DNA of 10,367 nucleotides, from positions 1 to 10,367 of the forward strand of contig CATYEP010000058.1 in assembly GCA_958405585.1 (NCBI GenBank), in the 5' to 3' direction. The notes beneath the pieces are model-generated. The model was not told the origin of the DNA, searched no databases, and was given only the letters and a program-made list of their open reading frames with translations. A program made the position numbers and the translations under genes. Positions 1-6,660 of the stretch are shown one piece after another; position 1 is the first letter of the stretch; each line of letters starts with the position of its first letter. Origin of the DNA: an uncultured Eubacteriales bacterium (GTDB lineage: Bacteria; Bacillota; Clostridia; Christensenellales; Borkfalkiaceae).

Positions 1-113
1 TTTTTTTTCCGATTTCTATAAATTTTTAATTGTTTTTTTTCTTTTTTTTAAAAAAATTAAACCTTACAATTGGGGGGGGGGGGGGGGGCGGGCCCCCCCC
101 CCCCCCCCCCCCC
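1..113. repeat. Homopolymer / low-complexity block at the window edge
   Basis: The first 60 bases are runs of T and A. Bases 72-88 are 17 G, then one C, three G, and 21 C (93-113). The G and C blocks are mutually complementary and could fold on themselves. No gene can be supported here; a frame through it would encode only poly-Gly/poly-Pro. The abrupt change to normal sequence at 114 suggests an assembly or consensus artefact at a contig end, though a real homopolymer cannot be excluded. A small inverted repeat, TTTAAG-AG-CTTAAA (114-127), follows between this block and the stop codon of the first gene. Confidence 0.8.
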
Positions 114-132
114 TTTAAGAGCTTAAAATCTG

Positions 133-699
133 TCAGGATTTTTTATATCCGCATTTGGGGCAAACGCCTTTTTCGTTCAAAGCAATGCCGCACAGCGGAC
201 AGCGATCGATCTTATTTTCCGTTTTAAATTCAGCCGATGCCGCATTCACGCCGCTCGTAAATGTAATTTTTGCAATATTCAGTTTGTCTTTCAAAAGGTC
301 GTAGACGATTTTGATCATCCCTTCAACGGTCATCGTCTCTTTCGTAACGACAAGCCTGCACTCCGGATAAGCCGTCGCCAGTTCCGTTTTAAACGCAGGC
401 CCTTTCATGACATTGTTGGGGGCGCCGTTGCGGATACCCTGTTTTTCGTATACTTCCAAAATAGCAGGCAACAGCGGATCGTCCTCCCGCAAAATCAGTG
501 CATGATCAAAATTTTTCAAAACCGACCATGCCGTTTTCTGAATTTCGTTGCAAGGGAAAACCATGTTGACTCCGGGTTCTACAGAATCTTCCACTTCGAT
601 CGTCAAAACGCCTGTATGACCGTGGAGATATTGCGCTTCGCCCCGAAATCCGTAAAATCTGTGGGCGTACTGCAGATCAAGTTTCGTAATGCTTCTCAT
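133..699 (-). CDS. QueD/6-pyruvoyl-tetrahydropterin synthase-fold protein with C-terminal zinc ribbon, probably not a standard QueD
   Basis: A 188-aa member of the PTPS/QueD (6-carboxytetrahydropterin synthase) superfamily, cytosolic enzymes that act on dihydroneopterin triphosphate in queuosine or pterin biosynthesis. The zinc-binding histidines are present: AHRF (His13) and LHGH (His26, His28). The Asp-His pair is also present (FDHALIL, Asp65-His66). The usual catalytic Cys four residues before the HGH histidine is Ala22, and the C-terminal substrate-binding Glu (KET-type motif) is not evident; the equivalent strand reads ITFTSG. A CPLC...CPKC zinc ribbon (Cys167, 170, 180, 183) is added at the C-terminus. 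The start at 699 is chosen over an upstream in-frame ATG at 726 because AAAGGAGG (709-716) lies 9 nt before it. It follows the Crp/Fnr gene by 70 nt. The fold is confident; the function is open. It may use another pterin or nucleotide substrate, or be regulatory. Confidence 0.8.
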   Translation of the reverse strand: MRSITKLDLQYAHRFYGFRGEAQYLHGHTGVLTIEVEDSVEPGVNMVFPCNEIQKTAWSVLKNFDHALILREDDPLLPAILEVYEKQGIRNGAPNNVMKGPAFKTELATAYPECRLVVTKETMTVEGMIKIVYDLLKDKLNIAKITFTSGVNAASAEFKTENKIDRCPLCGIALNEKGVCPKCGYKKS

Positions 700-726
700 A
701 GAATTATTCCTCCTTTTTCTGCACAT

Positions 727-769
727 ATTTTAACACGATTTTCCTGCAGCTGTCTGTGACCAAGTCACA
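727..769 (-). promoter_or_regulatory. Candidate Crp/Fnr-type operator and class II promoter of the QueD-like gene
   Basis: A perfect palindrome, TGTGAC-CAA-GTCACA (755-769), abuts the stop codon of the Crp/Fnr gene. On the minus strand a -10-like TAAAAT (727-732) lies downstream with no good -35 hexamer. If transcription starts near 720, the palindrome centre (762) is at about -42, the position used by class II Crp/Fnr activators. The half-sites resemble the Crp motif TGTGA/TCACA, but the spacing is 5 nt rather than the E. coli 6. No U-run follows, so it is not a good terminator. That the adjacent regulator binds here is inferred. Confidence 0.45.
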
Positions 770-1435
770 CTACGCCGCCAACGCCAATTCTTTCAGTCTC
801 TTTTTATCGATGATCATAACTCCTTTTCGAAAAATTTTTACGATACTTTCATTTGCAAAATATTTGAGCATTCTCGAAACCACTTCCCGGGCAGAACTCA
901 TGTATTTTGCGATCTGTTCCTGCGTGAGAGGGATCAGATCGTTTCCCGTCCGCATCAATTCATCCCACAAAAAAACTGCCAGGCGCTGGTCTATCTTCAT
1001 AAAATGTATCTGCTGTATGACCCACATTACCTCAGAAAAACGGGTCAATGCCGTTTCATAGGCAAACAGTTTCAGATTCATGTCGCGATCGGCGATCTCT
1101 GCAAACACGGTACCAGGGATCACATAGCAATCGCAATCTTCTTCCGCATCCACAAAAACGTCAAAAGTGATCTCCGGCAACACACAGGAGGCAGACAACA
1201 TACACACATCCCCCTGGTACAGCCGATACAACGTGATATCGCGTCCGCCCTCGGAAAGCATATACACTCTCAGACTGCCGCGCTCAATAAAAATAACCCC
1301 TTTGCAATTTCTGCCGCCATGAATCCGCTCACCGCGATGATACTTCTGCGGTTTCAGATTCGCACAAAATTTTTCCTGAGCGTTTTCCGATAGTTTATGC
1401 CAAAAAGGCAACGTACTGCAATAATCTTGCTTCAT
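770..1435 (-). CDS. Crp/Fnr family transcriptional regulator
   Basis: A 221-aa protein of usual Crp/Fnr length. Residues ~10-115 form the cyclic-nucleotide-binding-like beta-barrel (PQKYHRGERI, VIFIERGSLRVYM, LYQGDVCMLSASC). A long dimerisation helix covers ~118-160, and a winged helix-turn-helix lies at ~165-215 with the recognition region LTQEQIAKYMSSAREVVSRM. The cAMP-contacting Arg-Ser pair of Crp is absent, so cAMP is probably not the ligand. Seven Cys residues lie in the N-terminal half (6, 24, 44, 79, 84, 101, 103), not in the classical Fnr cluster arrangement, so oxygen or metal sensing is possible but unproved. The ribosome-binding site is weak (GGGTAG); the start is kept because the N-terminus (LPFWHKLSENAQEKF) matches the family. 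It is the likely regulator of the QueD-like gene downstream and perhaps of itself. Confidence 0.9.
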   Translation of the reverse strand: MKQDYCSTLPFWHKLSENAQEKFCANLKPQKYHRGERIHGGRNCKGVIFIERGSLRVYMLSEGGRDITLYRLYQGDVCMLSASCVLPEITFDVFVDAEEDCDCYVIPGTVFAEIADRDMNLKLFAYETALTRFSEVMWVIQQIHFMKIDQRLAVFLWDELMRTGNDLIPLTQEQIAKYMSSAREVVSRMLKYFANESIVKIFRKGVMIIDKKRLKELALAA

Positions 1436-1733
1436 GTATTTTCTACCCGTACTTTCACGATTTATCCTAAATTAAATTTTGTTATGATACGAAACCGAAA
1501 TATATTTTTGACAAAATACCTGCGCCGCCCGAACGTTCAACGCCGTTTCGGTCAGTCCCGCATCTATCCGATAAAACGTCAAAACCGTATTTAAAAAGCC
1601 AAAATGAGGCCCCTGCCCGAGCAAACGGATAGATCATTTTTCGGTTGCATATTCCGTTTCAAACTGGCACATTCACGCAAGGTATGTACGGAAAAAATAC
1701 GTCTTTCGATCGAAGCGAGGACTGTCCTGCCTG
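1436..1733. other. Intergenic region: crp-side promoter and inverted repeats
   Basis: No gene is supported in these 298 bases. On the minus strand a weak sigma-A-like promoter for the Crp/Fnr gene may lie at 1484-1514. A palindrome TATTTT-TGAC-AAAATA (1503-1518) overlaps its -35. A 9-bp inverted repeat, ATCTATCCG (1562-1570) and CGGATAGAT (1626-1634), encloses 55 bases. Just downstream of the HgdB-like gene, short GC-containing inverted repeats (about 1702-1726) precede a T6 run on the minus strand (1692-1697). These could be a weak terminator, but the stem is poor. Confidence 0.5.
1484..1514 (-). promoter_or_regulatory. Weak candidate promoter of the Crp/Fnr gene
   Basis: The minus strand carries TTGTCA (1509-1514) and TATCAT (1484-1489) separated by 19 nt, longer than the ideal 17. 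Transcription would start about 40 nt before the ATG at 1435. The TATTTT-TGAC-AAAATA palindrome overlapping the -35 could be an operator. Low to moderate support. Confidence 0.3.
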
Positions 1734-3011
1734 TTATTTTTGATTATTCTGCAAAAGATTTTCTCTTGCGGTGGCGAGCATGAGTTTGATGCGGTTTTCC
1801 TGGTTTACTTTCGTTGCGGACGGATCATAATCGACCGCCACAATGTTTTCATGCTCATACATCTGTTTGAGCGTGCGGATCGTACCTTTTCCCGCAATAT
1901 GATTGGGAAGACACCCGAACGGCTGTGCACAAACTATGTTGTCTGTACCCGTTTCCGCCAAAGCCGCCATTTCCGCGGGAATGAGCCAGCCTTCCCCCAT
2001 CTTTACGCCCTGGTTGATGACCTTATCTGCACATCTGCGCAAATGTTCGAAATCATGCAAAGGTTCAAAGCCATATTTTTCCGTGATCCGTATGATCTTG
2101 ACCTGTACATGATGCAGGTATTTATATGCCAGTTTAAAAAGCGGCGTTGCCGCACTCTTTTTGTTGTACAATTTTGCGTCGTTGATATTGTTTACGGCAC
2201 AATAAAGCACAAAATCCATCAAAGCGGGCACCACGGGCTCACACCCTTCCGAATACAGAAAATCTTCCAGATGCGAATTACCGAGCGGAGAATACTTCAC
2301 ATAGATCTCCCCGACAATGCCGACTTTCACTTTTTTTTCGCTGCTGCGCTTTACCTGCGAAAAGCGTTCCAGCATAGCTTTCGTCCATTTTTTATAGGAA
2401 CGGTACTTGTTTTTATCGATTGCCGTGCGGATAATCTGCAGACAATCTTCCCGCGCTTTATCCGACGCGCCTTCTTCGAGTTCATACGGTTTGCACTGGT
2501 TATAAAGGGACATGAGCGTGTCGCCGTAAAAAACGGAAAAAGCAAGTTTCAAAAGCGTTTTCAAGCCTATAGGAAAACCGCTGTCTTTTTCCAGACCCGC
2601 AAAATTGAGCGAGATCACGGGCACTTTCGGAAACTCCGCTTTCAGCGCCTTGCGGATCAGCGGGATATAATTGGACGCGCGGCAGCCGCCGCCCGACTGC
2701 GTGATCATCACCGCCGTGTGTTCCGTATCGTATTTACCGCTCTTCAATGCGTCGATAAACTGTCCCGTTACGCACAACGCCGGATAACATGTATCGTTGT
2801 GCACATGTTTCAATCCCTCGTCGATCACCGCGCGCGAATCGTTGTGCAAAACCTCGATATCCCAGCCCTCTTTGCGCAGAAAATCCACTATGATCTCAAA
2901 ATGAAACGGCAGCATGTCCGGTACAAGGATCTTGTGCGTATGTTTCATTTCCGGTGTAAATTTGGGGTAATCGTCGCGAAAATCCGCGACCGTATCTTTA
3001 TTTTCTTTCAT
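1734..3011 (-). CDS. 2-hydroxyacyl-CoA dehydratase D/HgdB-like [4Fe-4S] protein, partner of the activase
   Basis: A 425-aa protein matching the C-terminal part of the large clostridial acyl-CoA dehydratase activase-related proteins, which resembles the HgdB/dehydratase D fold. Candidate cluster ligands are NDTCYPALC (Cys75, Cys80), GGGC (Cys110) and CAQPFGC (Cys361, Cys367). The C-terminal VDYDPSATKVNQENRIKLM (393-411) is typical of the family. ATG at 3011 is preceded by AGAGG at a 7-nt spacing and overlaps the end of the upstream gene by 14 nt, so translation is probably coupled. It is most likely the second half of a machine that is a single polypeptide in many relatives. The substrate is unknown; no dehydratase alpha subunit lies nearby. 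A true reductase or dehydratase role is not shown. Confidence 0.85.
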   Translation of the reverse strand: MKENKDTVADFRDDYPKFTPEMKHTHKILVPDMLPFHFEIIVDFLRKEGWDIEVLHNDSRAVIDEGLKHVHNDTCYPALCVTGQFIDALKSGKYDTEHTAVMITQSGGGCRASNYIPLIRKALKAEFPKVPVISLNFAGLEKDSGFPIGLKTLLKLAFSVFYGDTLMSLYNQCKPYELEEGASDKAREDCLQIIRTAIDKNKYRSYKKWTKAMLERFSQVKRSSEKKVKVGIVGEIYVKYSPLGNSHLEDFLYSEGCEPVVPALMDFVLYCAVNNINDAKLYNKKSAATPLFKLAYKYLHHVQVKIIRITEKYGFEPLHDFEHLRRCADKVINQGVKMGEGWLIPAEMAALAETGTDNIVCAQPFGCLPNHIAGKGTIRTLKQMYEHENIVAVDYDPSATKVNQENRIKLMLATARENLLQNNQK

Positions 3012-5937
3012 CCGATCGCCTCTTCTGTTCTTCTATGGCGGCAAGCATACTGCGCAGACGTATCTTTACCACGCCGAGATTGTTGATCTCGTCAATCTTG
3101 ATCTGCGTATATAATCTTCCGCGGCTCTCCAGGATCGCCCGTACTTCATCCGTCGTGATCGCGTCGATCCCGCAACCGAACGACACAAGCTGCACCAGGT
3201 TGATGTTCTCATGTTCCGTTACATATTCCGCCGCACGGTACAGGCGCGCATGATACGTCCATTGATTCAAGACATTGACAAGTACCTGTTTCCCTTTTTC
3301 AAATACACTGTCCTCCGAAAGAACCGCCACATCCAAAGACGTGAGCAATTTTCCGATGCCGTGATTGATTTCCGGATCGATATGATAAGGACGCCCTGCA
3401 AGTACAACGACCGTCTTTCCTTGCCTCTGCGCTTTTTCGAGTATTTCCTCACCCTTCTTGCGGATATCCGCATAATAGGAATTCAGACGGGAAAACCCTT
3501 CCTTCAGCCCCTTTGCAATATCTTTGGACGACAATTTCCAGCGGGCCAAAGCGCGCTTCAATGCGCGGACCGTCGTCTTTTCGTCGTTCAAATCGAGATA
3601 CGGCATTATAAAATTATTACCATCGAGCCGTTCGTTGTTCGCTTTGAGAAGTTCGGGATAATACGCAACCACGGGGCAATTGTAATGATTCATCGAATCG
3701 TGTTCATCCAGGTTATAGCTTTCGCAGGGGAAGAAAATGAAATCCACGCCCTGATCCAGAAGGCTTTCAATATGCCCGTGCGTGAGTTTCGCGGGATAAC
3801 AGACCGTATCGCTCGCCACCGTATGCTGTCCTTTGAAATACAGCTTTCGGGATGACTGTTCGCTCAGTACGACCTCGAACCCGCAGCTTTCGAAAAATCC
3901 TGCCCAAAGCGGCAGCTGCTCGTAAAAACCGAGCGCCAACGGAAGCCCTACCCTGCCGCGCCTGCCCTTCGAACCCGACACACTCTGCAGGATGCGTTCA
4001 TATTTATAACTGTATATATCCAGTTCGTCCGAATGCGGTTTCAGCCCGGCACCCTTTTCGCATTTATTGCCCGAAATAAATTTTCTGCCGTCCGAAAATC
4101 CGATCACGTTGACATTGCAATGGGACGTACAGCCCTTACAGGTATGGCTTTTGGAAGTGTATGTAAAATCTTTGAGCTCTTTTTCGGAAATGACCGTGCT
4201 TTCGCCGCTGATGTTTTCCTTTGCATACAGCGCCGCGCCGAAAGCCCCCATCAGTCCGGCAATGCCCGGGCGGACAACCTTTTTGCCCGTTTCCAACTCA
4301 AAGCAACGCAATACCGCGTCATTGAGAAACGTTCCGCCCTGCACGAGAATGTTCTTGCCCAGTTCATCGGGCGTCTTTGCACGGATCACTTTGTAAATCG
4401 CGTTTTTGACGATGGACGAGGAAAGCCCCGCCGAAATATCTTCCACGCTCGCGCCCTCTTTTTGCGCCTGTTTGACCGAACTGTTCATGAATACCGTACA
4501 GCGGCTGCCCAGTTCGACAGGATGTTTCGCAAAAAGTCCGAGTTTGGAAAACTCGTCGATCTCCATTCCCATCGCCTTTGCAAAGGTCTGGATAAAGGAT
4601 CCGCAACCCGACGAACACGCTTCATTCAGCATAATATTATCGATCACGCCGTTTTTGATCTTAAAACATTTGATATCCTGCCCGCCGATGTCGATGATAA
4701 AATCCACCTTCGGATTAAAATAAAGCGCAGCCTTGAAATGTGCCACCGTTTCCACGATCCCGAAATCCGCTTTGAGCGCCGCCTTCAGCATGTCCTCGCC
4801 GTACCCCGTAACCGCCGCCCCGCAAATGCGGATACGCCCATCGGCCAGCGAATAAATTTCGCGCAAACGCTCCAGAACGATATCCAAAGGCTGTCCGTTG
4901 TTGGACTGATAATGCTGATACAATAATTTACAATCGGGGGTGATCAGGACAAGTTTTGTCGTCGTCGAGCCGCTGTCTATACCCAGATAGGCATCTCCCC
5001 GATACGTTTTGATGTCGGCAAATTCCAGATCGCTCGCCTTGTGCCGCGCCACAAATTCTTCGTATTCTTCCCTGTCCTTAAACAGCGGTTCGCCCGTTAC
5101 GATATCGTCGCTTTCCTGCACAGAAACAATTCTTGAAATGATTTCCGAAAGCGGCATCGACTCCGCATTTTTGGAATACAGAGCCGCTCCGATGGACATA
5201 AAGCAAGGGGCGTTTTCCGGAAAAACGGCATGTTCATCGTCCAATCCGAGCGTTTCCTTAAACGCTTTGCGAAGCCCTTTTATAAAATACAAAGGCCCGC
5301 CCAAAAACAGAACTTTGCCTTTGATGCGCCTGCCCTGCGCAAGTCCTGAAACCGTCTGATCCACGACCGCCTGAAAAATACTTGCGGAAATATCCTCTTT
5401 TTTTGCGCCCTGATTGAGAAGCGGCTGGATATCCGATTTTGCGAAAACGCCGCACCGCGAAGCGATCGGATAAACTTTTTCCGCCTGCAAGGACAGTTTG
5501 TCCATCTCATCGACGGTGATATTCAGAAGCGTCGCCATCTGATCGATGAACGCGCCCGTGCCGCCCGCACACGAACCGTTCATGCGTTGTTCCGTACCGC
5601 CCGTTATAAAGATGATCTTGGCGTCCTCGCCGCCCAGCTCCACCGCCGCGTCGGCATCGGGATAGTATTTCCGTATGGCCGTAAATGCCGCCTGCACTTC
5701 CTGCACAAAAGAAATATGTGCGCGCTCGGCAAGTCCCAGTCCCGCCGAACCCGTTATGCTGACCTGAAACTCCCCTGTGCCAAACTTTTCTTCAACAATA
5801 GAAAGCTGATTCAGCACACATTCCTTTACGCGCGCAAAATGCCGTTCATAACTTGTATATAAAATTTCGTACGTTTCAGAAAGGACGCAGACTTTAACCG
5901 TCGTCGAGCCTACGTCTATTCCCATAAATTTCGCCAT
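2998..5937 (-). CDS. Large acyl-CoA dehydratase activase, two BadF/HgdC-type ATPase domains plus DUF2229-like domain
   Basis: A 979-aa cytosolic ASKHA-fold ATPase. Domain 1 (~4-255) has DVGSTTVK (8-15), ELGGEDAK (100-107), FLGGP (211-215) and cluster-type Cys123 (GSCAGGTGAF) and Cys162 (SRCGVF). Domain 2 (~316-572) repeats this with DSGSTTTK (321-328), DIGGQD (416-421), VQGGTF (532-537), Cys441 and Cys480. The Cys spacing is 39 in both, as in HgdC, whose homodimer holds one [4Fe-4S] between subunits; here the two domains could hold it within one chain. Then come CKGCTSHC and Cys626 (Cys600, 603, 607, 626), a likely metal or Fe-S site, and a DUF2229-like region (~662-935; AGRPYHIDPEINHGI, FGCGIDAITTDEV). 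Known relatives use ATP to drive low-potential electron transfer into 2-hydroxyacyl-CoA dehydratases or benzoyl-CoA reductases. The start at 5937 has AAGGCGG just upstream. First gene of a two-gene operon. Confidence 0.92.
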   Translation of the reverse strand: MAKFMGIDVGSTTVKVCVLSETYEILYTSYERHFARVKECVLNQLSIVEEKFGTGEFQVSITGSAGLGLAERAHISFVQEVQAAFTAIRKYYPDADAAVELGGEDAKIIFITGGTEQRMNGSCAGGTGAFIDQMATLLNITVDEMDKLSLQAEKVYPIASRCGVFAKSDIQPLLNQGAKKEDISASIFQAVVDQTVSGLAQGRRIKGKVLFLGGPLYFIKGLRKAFKETLGLDDEHAVFPENAPCFMSIGAALYSKNAESMPLSEIISRIVSVQESDDIVTGEPLFKDREEYEEFVARHKASDLEFADIKTYRGDAYLGIDSGSTTTKLVLITPDCKLLYQHYQSNNGQPLDIVLERLREIYSLADGRIRICGAAVTGYGEDMLKAALKADFGIVETVAHFKAALYFNPKVDFIIDIGGQDIKCFKIKNGVIDNIMLNEACSSGCGSFIQTFAKAMGMEIDEFSKLGLFAKHPVELGSRCTVFMNSSVKQAQKEGASVEDISAGLSSSIVKNAIYKVIRAKTPDELGKNILVQGGTFLNDAVLRCFELETGKKVVRPGIAGLMGAFGAALYAKENISGESTVISEKELKDFTYTSKSHTCKGCTSHCNVNVIGFSDGRKFISGNKCEKGAGLKPHSDELDIYSYKYERILQSVSGSKGRRGRVGLPLALGFYEQLPLWAGFFESCGFEVVLSEQSSRKLYFKGQHTVASDTVCYPAKLTHGHIESLLDQGVDFIFFPCESYNLDEHDSMNHYNCPVVAYYPELLKANNERLDGNNFIMPYLDLNDEKTTVRALKRALARWKLSSKDIAKGLKEGFSRLNSYYADIRKKGEEILEKAQRQGKTVVVLAGRPYHIDPEINHGIGKLLTSLDVAVLSEDSVFEKGKQVLVNVLNQWTYHARLYRAAEYVTEHENINLVQLVSFGCGIDAITTDEVRAILESRGRLYTQIKIDEINNLGVVKIRLRSMLAAIEEQKRRSDERK

Positions 5938-6010
5938 AACCGCCTTCTCTCTTTTTCAAGAAATTGTAAAGTTGTATAACATTATTAATAAAATGCTTGT
6001 GATTTGTTTT

Positions 6011-6039
6011 ATTTTAGCACAAAACCGAGAAAATTTCAA
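6011..6039 (-). promoter_or_regulatory. Sigma-A promoter of the activase operon
   Basis: On the minus strand, TTGAAA (6034-6039), a 17-nt spacer and TAAAAT (6011-6016) form a good vegetative promoter. Transcription would begin near 6004, giving a leader of about 67 nt before the ATG at 5937. TTGTG (5997-6001) and CACAA (6018-6022) form an inverted pair, 16 nt apart, that brackets the -10 and the start site. It could be a repressor site. Confidence 0.7.
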
Positions 6040-6155
6040 TAGTTCCGGGCCGTATATTCCCATACAATTTCAGGCAGTTTTTATACCGGAAACCCTGATA
6101 TTTTAAAAGTCCCACCCAAAAATACAAATTTTTAAAGATTTATAACGCACACCCA

Positions 6156-6197
6156 CTATGCCGCAGCCCGCAAAGCAATTTGCGGGCTGCGGCATAG
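6156..6197. repeat. Perfect 19-bp hairpin with a 4-base loop
   Basis: CTATGCCGCAGCCCGCAAA (6156-6174), loop GCAA, then the exact reverse complement (6179-6197). Read from the plus strand the loop is a GNRA tetraloop (GCAA). No U-run follows on either strand, so it is not a classical intrinsic terminator. It may be a second barrier to spoIIID read-through, an RNA stabiliser or processing site, or a small palindromic repeat element. Confidence 0.85.
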
Positions 6198-6220
6198 ATT
6201 TCGAAAAATAAACCATAAAA

Positions 6221-6260
6221 GATAAGCCTCCCAAAAGCAGATACTTTTGGGAGGCTTATC
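6221..6260 (-). terminator. Rho-independent terminator downstream of spoIIID
   Basis: GATAAGCCTCCCAAAAG (6221-6237), a 6-base loop and the exact reverse complement (6244-6260) form a 17-bp perfect stem. On the minus strand it is followed by TTTTATGGTTTATTTTT, a T-rich tail. It starts about 90 nt after the spoIIID stop codon. The plus-strand side is followed by A residues, so it should work for minus-strand transcripts only. Confidence 0.75.
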
Positions 6261-6350
6261 AAAAATACTCTCGCCTATTGTTCTTCCGAAAACGAACCAG
6301 GCATTCACATTTACCAGAACAAACGCGGCTTGCCGTTTATTAAGGCATGA

Positions 6351-6623
6351 TCAAACAACTTTATTTTTTGTGGCCTTACGGGCGCTATATTTTTGTCTTG
6401 TAGCGTCCCCGCCACGGATATGCCGTTCAGCCAGATTTTTCTGCAATACCTGCCGCACTTCTCCCCAAAGCAACAAGTCAACCTCTTTCAAACGTTCCGT
6501 TACATCTTTATGTACGGTCGATTTACTGATGTTGAAATGCTTTGCACAATCACGCACCGTCGCCCCTGTTTTCAAAATATATTCCGCACATTGCCGCGCA
6601 CGGCGCTCCATATACTCCCACAC
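6351..6623 (-). CDS. spoIIID: Sporulation transcriptional regulator SpoIIID
   Basis: A 90-aa DNA-binding protein that in Bacillus and Clostridia represses and activates many mother-cell genes at mid-sporulation. The sequence closely follows B. subtilis SpoIIID: a helix-turn-helix at ~21-42 (TVRDCAKHFNISKSTVHKDV, then TERL) and a basic C-terminal segment RHIRGGDATRQKYSARKA (67-84), the second DNA-contacting element. The start is GTG at 6623: from there the N-terminus aligns residue for residue with the known protein up to EYI, whereas the in-frame ATG four codons later would lose this region and has a GGGAG only 3 nt away. A G-rich stretch (GGGGGT) 8 nt upstream may act as ribosome-binding site. 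Transcribed alone from a sigma-E-type promoter. Confidence 0.95.
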   Translation of the reverse strand: MWEYMERRARQCAEYILKTGATVRDCAKHFNISKSTVHKDVTERLKEVDLLLWGEVRQVLQKNLAERHIRGGDATRQKYSARKATKNKVV

Positions 6624-6660
6624 TTCTATATACCCCCGCTTCCTTTTATAGCAGTGGTAT

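Larger units (their letters stand above)
5938..6350. other. Intergenic region: activase promoter and two long hairpins
   Basis: No gene is supported here. It holds the activase promoter (6011-6039), a roughly 110-base stretch (6040-6150) in which nothing is recognised, and the two perfect hairpins at 6156-6197 and 6221-6260. No tRNA and no riboswitch class were recognised in the 65-70 nt leader of the activase mRNA. Confidence 0.6.

Noticed and set aside
30..227. Plus-strand frame with poly-Gly and poly-Pro
   Set aside because: It is created by the homopolymer block and overlaps the QueD-like gene; not a real protein.
2998..3020. Programmed ribosomal frameshift joining the activase and HgdB-like genes
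   Set aside because: The frame change is +1, there is no typical -1 slippery heptamer, and the second gene has its own ATG and AGAGG; coupled re-initiation explains it better.
1740..3086. 448-aa open frame on the plus strand
   Set aside because: It is antisense to the HgdB-like gene, rich in His, Arg and Phe, with no recognisable family; a codon-bias shadow.
4033..4926. 297-aa open frame on the plus strand
   Set aside because: It lies antisense to the activase gene, whose motifs are clear in the minus frame; no family resemblance.
5938..6004. Riboswitch in the activase leader
   Set aside because: The leader is short and AT-rich, with no recognised conserved aptamer core.
6156..6197. 19-bp hairpin as an intrinsic terminator
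   Set aside because: No U-run follows on either strand; kept as an inverted repeat of unknown role instead.
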